A stretch of DNA of 64,000 nucleotides, from assembly GCA_025210745.1 (NCBI GenBank), contig JAOARC010000038.1, positions 1 through 64,000 of the forward strand, given 5' to 3'. Under the pieces are notes generated by a model that did not search any database, was not told where the DNA came from, and was given only the letters and a program-made list of their open reading frames with translations. How positions within the stretch are numbered: the first letter of the stretch is position 1; every line of letters starts with the position of its first letter. Origin of the DNA: Bacteriovoracaceae bacterium (GTDB lineage: Bacteria; Bdellovibrionota; Bacteriovoracia; Bacteriovoracales; Bacteriovoracaceae). Position numbers and translations under genes: made by a program. Shown one piece after another: positions 1 to 7,196 of the stretch.

Positions 1-245
1 GTATCTTTAACATCTACAGCTAGCACATCATCTGTTCTAAGCATTGAATGAGTATAAACTGCTAAAGTGTTATCATCTTCATCAAGCTCACTTAATATTT
101 CTTGGTTGTCATATATATATTTTCTTTCATATGAATTTGCAGAATGAACATGATCAGTAATTTCTTTTTTATACCTTCTTCCTACTGCATCATAATTATA
201 ACTTCCATGTGATGAGCTTAATCTGTTTCCTAGATTGTCATAAGT
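1..245 (-). pseudogene. Third Rhs YD-repeat fragment (orphan tip, partial, runs off window)
   Basis: The minus strand encodes YD-repeat sequence nearly identical to the large Rhs gene at 9751-18174 and the orphan at 4884-6587. Base 1 corresponds to base 10661 of the parent. The copy starts abruptly at 245, has no start codon, and continues past base 1, where its own C-terminal tip would lie. Relative to the parent, 195 bp are missing in frame: the SYNYDA motif is fused directly to YDAVGRR, with the repeat GCATCATAA at the joint. Some residues match the parent (HVHSANSYERK) and others match the orphan (LDEDDNTL), so it is a mosaic. Probably a silent tip cassette. Confidence 0.8.
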
Positions 246-251
246 CTATAA

Positions 252-476
252 TTTTCACTAAGTTCATTCAGTGCTGCTTGGTTAGTATCTGATGAAAAGA
301 TTAACTTAGAAGATATAAAAGAAATTACATTATCATCAGAAGAATTAAATATTGAAATGCTTGAGCTTAAAGATGGTTCTATAATTGATAAGTATGACAT
401 TGATTCAATTGATCTAAAGAAGATTTTTAAAGATCAGGTTATAATTAAGGCTGTTGGTGATGGGTCTGGTGGATAA
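252..476 (+). pseudogene. Relic open frame without start codon
   Basis: A plus-strand frame of about 74 codons follows the end of the Rhs fragment. It reads like real protein (acidic and Ile/Leu-rich, with LKDGSIIDKYDIDSIDLKK) and ends at a TAA after GDGSGG. It has no ATG, GTG or TTG near its beginning and is on the strand opposite to all its neighbours. It is probably the C-terminal remnant of a gene cut when the Rhs fragment was joined here. Family not recognised. Confidence 0.3.
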
Positions 477-524
477 AAAACTATCATACTGTAATCAAAT
501 CTTAGTAAAAAAATTTATAAAGCA

Positions 525-1064
525 TTAATAAAGAAACTTGAGTATAGTAATAACTATTGTTACAAGCCAAAATGGAGCTAAAACACCATAATTGCATATC
601 CAAAAAGAATGTTCTTTGTCTATATCTACGTTGCTTTTAACTTGAATACGGCCTTCAGACTTTAGTTTTGCCCATTTGGCAAAATCAATTAAGGCTGATT
701 GCATAAAATCAAAATTTACAAAATCTTCTTTTTGATCTTCAAAGTAATCAACTCTAAGCCAAACTCCTCCAGGTGAGTGCATAATATTAAGCTCAATTTC
801 TTTGATTTTTACTAGTTTAAACTTTGAAGTATAGTTTCTATTTATAACAATTATTTCATCTTCTAATAGAATTAATCTCTCACGAAACACTTTTTTCAAA
901 ATAAAAAAGTAAAAGAATAGTGGTAAGGATAAAATAAATAATAAATATCTTAAATGTACAGAATCATACAAAACTATAAATAATAACAAAGGACATAATA
1001 AAACAGTAAGAGTCCAAACTTTTCTCAGTCTCTTCGATACAGAAATTTCTTGTGAATTACTCAT
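525..1064 (-). CDS. Small membrane protein with PH-like soluble domain, possible immunity protein
   Basis: 179 residues. Two adjacent hydrophobic helices lie at about residues 17-55. A soluble, beta-rich stretch (about 60-145) begins in the manner of bacterial PH-like membrane proteins (ERLILLEDEIIVINR). A further membrane helix lies at about 155-178. It belongs to the run of genes downstream of the orphan Rhs tip. Two other genes in the run (1696-2238 and 3856-4224) have the same layout of helix pair followed by a beta domain. Membrane immunity proteins would suit toxins that attack membranes, but that role is inferred from position only. No strong ribosome binding site is visible. Confidence 0.6.
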   Translation of the reverse strand: MSNSQEISVSKRLRKVWTLTVLLCPLLLFIVLYDSVHLRYLLFILSLPLFFYFFILKKVFRERLILLEDEIIVINRNYTSKFKLVKIKEIELNIMHSPGGVWLRVDYFEDQKEDFVNFDFMQSALIDFAKWAKLKSEGRIQVKSNVDIDKEHSFWICNYGVLAPFWLVTIVITILKFLY

Positions 1065-1106
1065 ACTAAAAATTTATATTATCCGATGTCAATCTACCAC
1101 GATTAC

Positions 1107-1638
1107 TTATATAACCGACAAAAAAGTTCTTCTAACAAAATCATAGGAAAGGTTATCAACAAGTACACTACCAAAAGGTAACTTAGAAACTTCAATATAA
1201 GATTCTCTTTCACTACTACACATAATTACAACTTTTAAATTACTCTTATTTTTATCACCTAAATCAACTTTATAAATAAAAACATTATCACTAGAGTATA
1301 CTAAATCATGATTAAAATTACTATTCAGTTCAATCATATTTCGTAGACTCATAACACTATCTTTTACATTACAAGCATAAAAACCAGAGTATCGATAAGG
1401 ATCGTTCTTGCGCATTCTAGTACTATATAAAAATTTGATACAAAAAATACTGGTGTAGATTAATGTTAACAATGCAACAATATGCATGTGATCGATAACA
1501 CTAAAATCAAATTTATAAATATGCATATCAGGAAAAAGATAGCTGACTGCACCTATAAAAGAGAATAAGCATAATAAAGCTATTAAGAAACAACTTTATA
1601 CAAGATCTCTTATTTTTTACTCTTTGTTTTTTACACAT
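1107..1638 (-). pseudogene. Small two-helix membrane protein, frameshifted near the N-terminus
   Basis: The intact part (from an ATG at 1526) has one membrane helix and a soluble tail. The frame stays open upstream of that ATG for about 20 more codons and encodes a second hydrophobic helix (FLIALLCLFSFIGAVSYLFP), but this has no start codon and meets a TAA. A start at 1638 (MCKKQRVKNKRSCIK), with an AGGA box 8 nt before it, lies in another frame and would join this helix if one base were gained or lost near 1588-1597. The simplest reading is a gene of about 177 codons broken by one indel. Family unknown; part of the post-Rhs run. Confidence 0.45.
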
Positions 1639-1695
1639 AAGTTCTATCCTAATTATTCTACTTAAACACTAAAACGCTACCTTCTTAAAGTTCGT

Positions 1696-2238
1696 TTATA
1701 TATAGCTTAAAGGATCTACTTTTTTTATATACAGTATGCCATCTCTATCTTTTCCAGATGTTCTTATATAAAATCGATCTTTTAACACAGGAAAGCTTTT
1801 TATCATAGCCTTAATAAGTTTTTTTCTATTTTTAAGGTCATAAGCAACAGGAAAACGACTCTCTCCTTCAAATGTAATCATTAACCTATTTGATTCTAGT
1901 ATGATCCTCTTTAACAATGAAACATCAATATGTTTTTTCTTGCGCCCTCTTAATAGATAAAACTTACAATCTTCAATACTAATCGAATTATAATATGCAA
2001 GAGTATACTTATAAAGGATCATGATTAGAATAAAGAGAATCAATCCCTGCGAAGAATATAACATAAGTACATCTTCTTTCAGTATGTAATTCAACAATGT
2101 ATCTTTTGCTCTAACTAGTCCAACAATTATCACAATAGAATTGATGACTAAAATCATGTATAATAAATATAAAAATATTTTTGCCTTTAGCAAAAGGTCA
2201 AAAAGAGAGTTTAATTTCTTACATTCATTAAAATTCAT
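1696..2238 (-). CDS. Small membrane protein with PH-like soluble domain, possible immunity protein
   Basis: 180 residues. An N-terminal helix at about 18-42 and a second at about 58-82 are followed by a basic, beta-rich cytosolic domain (about 83-180) that begins ISIEDCKFYLLRGRKKKHI. The layout matches the neighbours at 525-1064 and 3856-4224. The sequence shows no catalytic motif. Position behind an orphan Rhs toxin tip makes immunity a reasonable guess; other membrane-stress roles are equally open. Confidence 0.55.
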   Translation of the reverse strand: MNFNECKKLNSLFDLLLKAKIFLYLLYMILVINSIVIIVGLVRAKDTLLNYILKEDVLMLYSSQGLILFILIMILYKYTLAYYNSISIEDCKFYLLRGRKKKHIDVSLLKRIILESNRLMITFEGESRFPVAYDLKNRKKLIKAMIKSFPVLKDRFYIRTSGKDRDGILYIKKVDPLSYI

Positions 2239-2268
2239 TCTTTTGTATATCCTTCAGAGTCGGAAACT

Positions 2269-2552
2269 CTACATAAAACGTTTATTTTCGAACCTTCCTT
2301 TAACTTCCTCAACAAGTCTTTCCGCTTCATTTAATATAGAAAATAAAACAGTCACTGCCCTTAATAGACTGTCTCCATCTAAACATTTTATAAAGGGTTT
2401 TCCTTATTATTTATAAACGTTTTTTGTTCTTTTCTTCTTTTTATATAAAACCCCAAAGTCATAGAAAGTGAAATAAGAATAGCAATTACGATATAAGGAA
2501 ACAACCGTATGTTTTTATATTCCAATATATAAACTAATGTAGTTAATCTCAA
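2269..2552 (-). pseudogene. Possible small membrane protein split by a frameshift
   Basis: Two short frames abut in the otherwise gene-free 2239-2634. The first (TTG at 2552 to TAA at 2388) reads as a membrane segment followed by a basic stretch (LFPYIVIAILISLSM, then FYIKRRKEQK). The second overlaps its end in another frame, has no start, and reads as an amphipathic helix (LRAVTVLFSILNEAERLVEEV) ending at TAG 2269-2271. Joining them near base 2400 gives a protein of about 93 residues. The rest of the gap shows nothing else. Confidence 0.3.
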
Positions 2553-2634
2553 AGCCTATCGAAAAGAGAAACAAGAGACTAAGAAAGTCTTTTACACATC
2601 TAAACATAACTACTAATTCCTATAATGAGAGTTC

Positions 2635-3279
2635 TTATTCTTTGTATTTGTCTAACAAATCATCAACAGCATTCGGAGATAACTGCTGCTCTTTTGGAAC
2701 TTCAAGTAATCCTTTTCTGATCTTCATCTTAGCTCTTTTCTTTATAGCAGCATTATATTTTTTTAATATATCCTTAGTTTTGCTCTCAATAACGTAATAT
2801 ATTCTTTTATAATCTTTTGATTTACTAGCAGCAATACCGGCTCCAACACCCCCTAGTAAAAACCATGCTGGATTTATTTTTTCATCAGAAGAATCGTAAA
2901 ATGCTTTAATATTTCCAATATATGTCTTTTGACCTTGATTCAAGTTAAACTTGACTTCTTTAAAGTCTTCCATAAAAAACAACTTCGTCTCAAGACCTTT
3001 TCTACATGCCAATCTTGTTAGGAAATTCTTCCCATGAAAGGCCTTTCCAATAAAAAAACCATTTTCATCTATATTAATAAAAGAATCTTTTTCAGAAGTT
3101 TCAAAATCTGTAAAAATTAAATTACAAGTACCTGTAACTTCTTGGCCATCAAACCACACTCTCATTGATCCAAAATAAATACCTTCTCCTTTTTCAAGAG
3201 AATTTTCTTTAAAGTTAGAAGAAGAACTTGCACAACTACATAATAACGTTATTAATATTACAAATGATACCTTTTTCAC
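2635..3279 (-). CDS. Predicted lipoprotein, unknown function
   Basis: 214 residues. The N-terminus MKKVSFVILITLLCSCASS is a signal peptide with a Cys in lipobox position, so it is probably lipid-anchored. A beta-rich middle (about 30-130) precedes a Gly/Ala helix (LLGGVGAGIAASKSKD, about 141-156) and a basic helical tail. It lies in the run of accessory genes downstream of the orphan Rhs cassette, where lipoproteins could serve as periplasmic immunity. The gene directly behind the main Rhs gene (9104-9754) is also a lipoprotein, but no clear similarity between the two is visible. Confidence 0.6.
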   Translation of the reverse strand: MKKVSFVILITLLCSCASSSSNFKENSLEKGEGIYFGSMRVWFDGQEVTGTCNLIFTDFETSEKDSFINIDENGFFIGKAFHGKNFLTRLACRKGLETKLFFMEDFKEVKFNLNQGQKTYIGNIKAFYDSSDEKINPAWFLLGGVGAGIAASKSKDYKRIYYVIESKTKDILKKYNAAIKKRAKMKIRKGLLEVPKEQQLSPNAVDDLLDKYKE

Positions 3280-3349
3280 TTATCCTCCTATAATTTGATA
3301 GTAAAAGCTATTTCTAAAGTATCTTATCAAGGAATCTGAAACTTTAAAA

Positions 3350-3800
3350 CTAGCTACAACAATATGCTTTAATTATTAATCTTTTTGGCTCACAAAACTC
3401 AGAGTAATTAACTAATTGTATAAGATTAATCTTTAGTCCACTTAATCTCCGGATCATAATATCACTTACAGTTTCACATTGTTTTTCTCTTTTTATAACT
3501 AAATCTGCTTTTAAGGGTTTTATTTCTCGAACCAATTTACATTCTGACTTAATTTTCTCTTCATTATTCTTTATATATTGCCTCACATCTTTTAACTTTG
3601 AGTGATTTTTAGAACAAAGTCCACCACTACGAATAAAATCTTCTAGCGTTCCTCCACCAGCGAGAAATGCCATGTACTTTAAATAACATGGAGAATTGTA
3701 TGAATAATCCTTAGAATAAATGAAAGTTGAACATGCCTGTTTCCCAATAGCAACATGCGAGAAAATAAATATAGAAAAAAAATAATCTTACTTTAAACAA
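3350..3800 (-). pseudogene. Exported Cys-rich small protein, signal peptide split by an indel in T8
   Basis: The intact part (from an ATG at 3673) encodes 107 residues with paired cysteines. Its frame stays open upstream through ACSTFIYSKDYSYNSPC and a hydrophobic stretch (FFSIFIFSHVAIGKQA) but has no start codon. The neighbouring frame starts at TTG 3800 with a typical basic n-region (FKVRLFF) and enters a run of eight T bases at 3775-3782. Seven Ts would fuse the two into a complete signal peptide and a mature protein with eight cysteines. This is either a plain frameshift or a phase-variable switch currently off. Confidence 0.4.
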
Positions 3801-3855
3801 TTTTCTTTATACTCCGTTTAAAACTTATCATGTCCACTTAGGTAAATAATCTTCC

Positions 3856-4224
3856 TTAAACTTCTGCATTTGATTTAATTCTTTTAATCAACTCATCATA
3901 ATCATCGGAGTAATTAATTTGCATAATATATGGAAACTTTTTTAATCGTAATAAATACATATTCTGATCAACCTTTTTAAAGCTTTTTATAGAGCTCCAT
4001 TTAACTATGATCACTCTAAAAAAAACCAAGCCATCTTTTCTAACGAATACATTGTTAAAAATGAAGTAGAATAATATAATAATCAATGGAACAATAAATA
4101 AAAAAAGTACTAACTCTTGTTTTTCAATATATAAATGAATTCCAATTAAAGGCATTAAAGCTAAAATTATTTTATATATTCTCTTAACTTTAAACCTATA
4201 TAGTTTCTTATCATTTAAAACCAA
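3856..4224 (-). CDS. Small membrane protein with PH-like domain, possible immunity protein
   Basis: 122 residues. Two hydrophobic helices (about 18-35 and 38-58) are followed by a compact beta domain that begins NVFVRKDGLVFFRVIIVKW, as in short bacterial PH-type membrane proteins. It starts 28 nt after the stop of the outer-membrane-like gene behind the orphan phospholipase-like Rhs tip, so it is among the first candidates for that toxin's immunity. A soluble domain held at the inner membrane would fit protection from a lipid-attacking toxin, but this is inference. Confidence 0.6.
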   Translation of the reverse strand: MVLNDKKLYRFKVKRIYKIILALMPLIGIHLYIEKQELVLFLFIVPLIIILFYFIFNNVFVRKDGLVFFRVIIVKWSSIKSFKKVDQNMYLLRLKKFPYIMQINYSDDYDELIKRIKSNAEV

Positions 4225-4251
4225 TTAAAACCTCGAGTTGTAATTTCTCGA

Positions 4252-4860
4252 TTAAAAAGAATAACCTAGTGCAAAGTTCAGATTAAAATCTCCAGTAAGC
4301 TCCCTAGAATCAATATTTAAATTATTTTGATTAATATTCGAGTAGTTTGCCATCACATATCCCAAACCAAAAATATAAGAAAAATTACTATCTCCGAAGT
4401 TACGCTCAGCATTTAAATTAAAAGCATAAATATAAGCATTATCTTTCTCATTTCGAGCGATATCTCCCATGAATTGATACTTTCCAACTCCAAATAAAAT
4501 ACTTGGTTTTATTCTAATTGAGTTCAATTCAAAAATATATCCTAAGCGACCAAGTAAATACGAGTGCTCAAGGGAGTAATGTTGCTGTGGACCAACTCCG
4601 TTAATAAACAACGTGTAGTTTTTACTTAGGGACATATAGCCTATGCCTAGAAAAAACTTACTACCTACAAGTAATCTTTGAACTTCGATTCCATACTGAC
4701 TTGTTTCACCGTGAGATTGAAGCTTCGAGCTTTCTGTATCTACAGATGATGCCGTTAAAGTAGGTTCATACTTTAAATATACTGAGTATGTACCTTGGGA
4801 GTAACTTGTCCCCACAAATATAAGCATTAACATTATAAAAATATTATACATTTTCACCAC
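4252..4860 (-). CDS. Outer-membrane beta-barrel-like protein behind orphan Rhs tip
   Basis: 202 residues. A Sec signal peptide (MYNIFIMLMLIFVGTSYS, using the Met at codon 4) precedes alternating hydrophobic/polar strands typical of a small barrel, ending in a C-terminal Phe (LGYSF) as outer-membrane proteins do. It begins 23 nt after the orphan Rhs stop at 4884 on the same strand, the usual position of a cognate immunity gene. A barrel would be an unusual immunity protein. It could instead be an unrelated surface protein carried in the cassette. Confidence 0.65.
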   Translation of the reverse strand: MVKMYNIFIMLMLIFVGTSYSQGTYSVYLKYEPTLTASSVDTESSKLQSHGETSQYGIEVQRLLVGSKFFLGIGYMSLSKNYTLFINGVGPQQHYSLEHSYLLGRLGYIFELNSIRIKPSILFGVGKYQFMGDIARNEKDNAYIYAFNLNAERNFGDSNFSYIFGLGYVMANYSNINQNNLNIDSRELTGDFNLNFALGYSF

Positions 4861-4883
4861 CTACCTTTATTATAGCCCACAAC

Positions 4884-6587
4884 CTAGAATTTAACACCAA
4901 AAACACCAAGAATTTTTTCAGCAATCTTTATATTGACACCAACAATTGTTCTGGTAAGACTCCATGCTCCAGTAACAACACCAAAAGCAGTATGTCCAGT
5001 GCCACTAACAAAGCCACCAATATCACCTTTAAACAATGATGCTAAAGCGTGATCGACACCTCTTTTAGCTAAGGTAAATTCACTTTTAGACTGATCAAAG
5101 GTAAGATTTGGATTACCAAACTCAAACCAATCATTAATACTAGAATAAAGCTGATCATGAGAATAACAAGCTTCATCTAATTTATCGACTGGCTTTAATG
5201 GTGATCCAATTGGATTTCCATAACTATCATAACCACCACTTGGTCGAAAACCTTTTTGTGGAGCTTTGTTTTCGCTATTTCCACAATAGTAGCCATGTGT
5301 ATCAGGAGGAAACTTTCCTGATGGGTCGACTCTATTTATTGAGTTATTAAGAGCATATAAATATAAATTCACAACGGAGCTTGGGTTTATTAAACGGCCA
5401 GAAACAGGATCCTCCTGCATAAACCTACCAATCTCATTCATCATATACCTAGCCCTAAAATACATAAGCCCAGATTCATCATGTTCCCTATTAGTAAATC
5501 CATAACTAGTTTTAATAAGTGGATTTGAAGTAATATCGCTTCCAGCTGAATCAGCAATCTTCAAAACCTTACCAAAACTAGAATAAACATATCTTTGAAT
5601 TAGACTACCAGAAGAATCAACAATTTCAGAGATAGATCCAATTGCATCTTTAGTAAAAAAGTATGATCCAAGAGAAGCTATCTTTGTATCTTTAACATCA
5701 ACCGCTAACACATCATCAGTTCTAAGCATTGAGTGAGTATAAACTGCTAAGGTGTTATCATCTTCATCAAGCTCACTTAATATTTCTTGGTTGTCATATA
5801 TATATTTTCTTTCATATGAGTTTGATGTATTTATATGATCAGTAATTTCTTTTTTATACCTTCTTCCTACAGCATCATAAAAATAGCTATGAGTTTTAAT
5901 TAAAGAGTTATTCGTATACTCTTCAATTGAAGTTAATTGATTTTCTGAGTTGTAGTTATAATTTGTAAAATTTGTTGTATTAGCTTTATCCTGTCTAATA
6001 GTTAGGTTTCCATCATTGTCATGGACATAGTTATATTTATAATCGCTAGTAATCCTAGCTTTTTTAGGATCATAGTTATAACTTCCAGAAGATGAGCTTA
6101 ATCTGTTTCCTAAATTATCATAAGTAAATACTTCGTTTAAATAATCACCACTTGCTTCTGAATTACTTGCACTTGTTAATTGATTTAAATTGTCATAACC
6201 AAAGTTTTTGGATCCAAAGGTATTTGTTACACTTGTTCTATTTCCAAGAGCATCTCTTGTATAAGCAAATTGAGAGATTGGGTTATTATTTGTTTTTAAA
6301 TGATCAATATTTGTTAAGAATCCATTATCATCAACACTTATAACTGTTTTAGATCCAGGACGATTAATTTGTTTTAATCTATTTGCATTATCATAGATAA
6401 ATCCAAAAGATTCTCCCTTATGATTTGTAATACCAGTTAATCTATTAGCATTGTCATAAGAGTAGCTAAAGTTTCCATAAGGAGTATTTGTAGCTGTCTT
6501 TATTCCTTCATCATTATAAGTGTAGTTTAAAGTTGAACCAGGCATATCAGTATTTGCTACAGTTTCACTTGTAACAAAATAATCTGA
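4884..6587 (-). CDS. Orphan Rhs tip with phospholipase A2-like C-terminus, lacks own start
   Basis: About 390 codons of YD-repeat sequence match the C-terminal shell of the 2,807-residue Rhs protein, ending at RFMQEDP. From there the sequence is unique: DPSG junction, then a tip with YCGN, PVDKLDEACYSHDQLY and a hydrophobic Gly-rich end. The D..C..HD..Y helix with an upstream YCG loop resembles the phospholipase A2-like fold (Ca-loop plus catalytic His-Asp), so the predicted activity is membrane-lipid hydrolysis. The first Met (6545) is internal to the homologous region and has no ribosome binding site. Homology stops sharply at 6587. This is a displaced cassette that would be expressed only after recombination into the full-length gene. 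Confidence 0.8.
   Translation of the reverse strand, partial: SDYFVTSETVANTDMPGSTLNYTYNDEGIKTATNTPYGNFSYSYDNANRLTGITNHKGESFGFIYDNANRLKQINRPGSKTVISVDDNGFLTNIDHLKTNNNPISQFAYTRDALGNRTSVTNTFGSKNFGYDNLNQLTSASNSEASGDYLNEVFTYDNLGNRLSSSSGSYNYDPKKARITSDYKYNYVHDNDGNLTIRQDKANTTNFTNYNYNSENQLTSIEEYTNNSLIKTHSYFYDAVGRRYKKEITDHINTSNSYERKYIYDNQEILSELDEDDNTLAVYTHSMLRTDDVLAVDVKDTKIASLGSYFFTKDAIGSISEIVDSSGSLIQRYVYSSFGKVLKIADSAGSDITSNPLIKTSYGFTNREHDESGLMYFRARYMMNEIGRFMQEDPVSGRLINPSSVVNLYLYALNNSINRVDPSGKFPPDTHGYYCGNSENKAPQKGFRPSGGYDSYGNPIGSPLKPVDKLDEACYSHDQLYSSINDWFEFGNPNLTFDQSKSEFTLAKRGVDHALASLFKGDIGGFVSGTGHTAFGVVTGAWSLTRTIVGVNIKIAEKILGVFGVKF
5407..6587 (-). repeat. 1,181-bp Rhs core repeat, copy B
   Basis: Near-identical to 10382-11562, with the same length and therefore no net insertion or deletion. 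The left edge falls at the codons for EDP, just before the variable tip; the right edge falls at the codons for SDYFV. This is the homology that would let the orphan tip replace the tip of the main gene. Confidence 0.85.
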
Positions 6588-6646
6588 ACTGACTCTTCTT
6601 CTTTAGCAATACCCCCCGCATACCGCCTACGGACTACAGCTATAAA

Positions 6647-6694
6647 CAAAAAGCTATGCTTTTTGACTATTATTCCTTAAGCGTCAGCTTAAGG
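6647..6694 (-). terminator. Paired hairpins at the end of the four-helix-bundle gene
   Basis: Two perfect 8-bp hairpins: CCTTAAGC/GCTTAAGG (6675-6682 with 6687-6694, overlapping the stop codon) and CAAAAAGC/GCTTTTTG (6647-6654 with 6658-6665). The second ends in a T run on the minus strand, as an intrinsic terminator would. Confidence 0.5.
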
Positions 6695-7001
6695 ATTCTA
6701 TTAATTTATATAAATATGCTCCAAGTTTATCTGCTTGCTTATGAAGTCCTACTTTTGAATTAGCTAATATTAAAACCCCTTGAGTTTCTTTAGCTGAAGC
6801 ATAAGCTATTTGATAAAATCTTCTTTTTGCTCTCTTTGTTCTTTGAGCATTTCCTTCAACAAGGTTTAAAACAACAGAGCTAGAAGATCTTCTGATCTGA
6901 TCTTTAAGATAATACGGAAGCTTTAGCTTAAGAACTTCACAATATAGCTCATCAGCAAGATGTAATGATTTAAAGTTTGAGTCGAATCTAGTTTTTTGCA
7001 T
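6684..7001 (-). CDS. Four-helix bundle protein (23S rRNA intervening-sequence / S23 family)
   Basis: 105 residues with the family signature LKDQIRRSSSSVVLNLVEG followed by a basic segment, RRFYQIAYASAKE and a last helix. The family includes ORFs inside 23S rRNA intervening sequences and free-standing genomic copies. It also resembles the accessory protein Avd of diversity-generating retroelements, but no reverse transcriptase is nearby. The start has a good AAGGAA box. A long perfect hairpin lies just upstream (7016-7076) and two hairpins lie downstream, so the gene looks like a compact self-contained insert between the kinase remnant and the orphan Rhs tip. Function in the cell is not established; RNA binding is likely. 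Confidence 0.85.
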   Translation of the reverse strand: MQKTRFDSNFKSLHLADELYCEVLKLKLPYYLKDQIRRSSSSVVLNLVEGNAQRTKRAKRRFYQIAYASAKETQGVLILANSKVGLHKQADKLGAYLYKLIESLS

Positions 7002-7015
7002 AAGTACTTTCCTTT

Positions 7016-7076
7016 GTTAATGTTTTGAGCTTTTTTGCTCTCACAAAAAGTGAGTAAAAAAGCTCAAAACATTAAC
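7016..7076. repeat. 21-bp perfect inverted repeat upstream of S23-family gene
   Basis: Arms GTTAATGTTTTGAGC plus six T (7016-7036) and their exact complement (7056-7076) enclose a 19-nt centre that itself pairs CTCAC/GTGAG. In the transcript this would be a long hairpin about 10 nt before the ribosome binding site of the four-helix-bundle gene. Could be an element end, a terminator for upstream genes, or an RNA target of the protein. Confidence 0.7.
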
Positions 7077-7106
7077 CTACGAAAGTAAAAAACTTAGTAT
7101 AGAAAT

Positions 7107-7143
7107 ATTCCAAGGCACCGCATCCCGATTGGGAGCCTGGAAT
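7107..7143. repeat. Nested palindromic repeat, copy 1
   Basis: ATTCCAAGGC pairs with GCCTGGAAT around an inner TCCC/GGGA hairpin. It shares the core CACCGCATCCCGA with the element at 8577-8622, and the two bracket the kinase gene. REP/MITE-like. Confidence 0.5.
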
Positions 7144-7196
7144 CTCAAAAACTATCAAAAACTATTAAGGCCATAATACTTTTAAATCTCTCCAAA

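Noticed and set aside
6684-7001. Avd accessory protein of a diversity-generating retroelement
   Set aside because: The fold is similar, but no reverse transcriptase, template repeat or variable repeat is present nearby.
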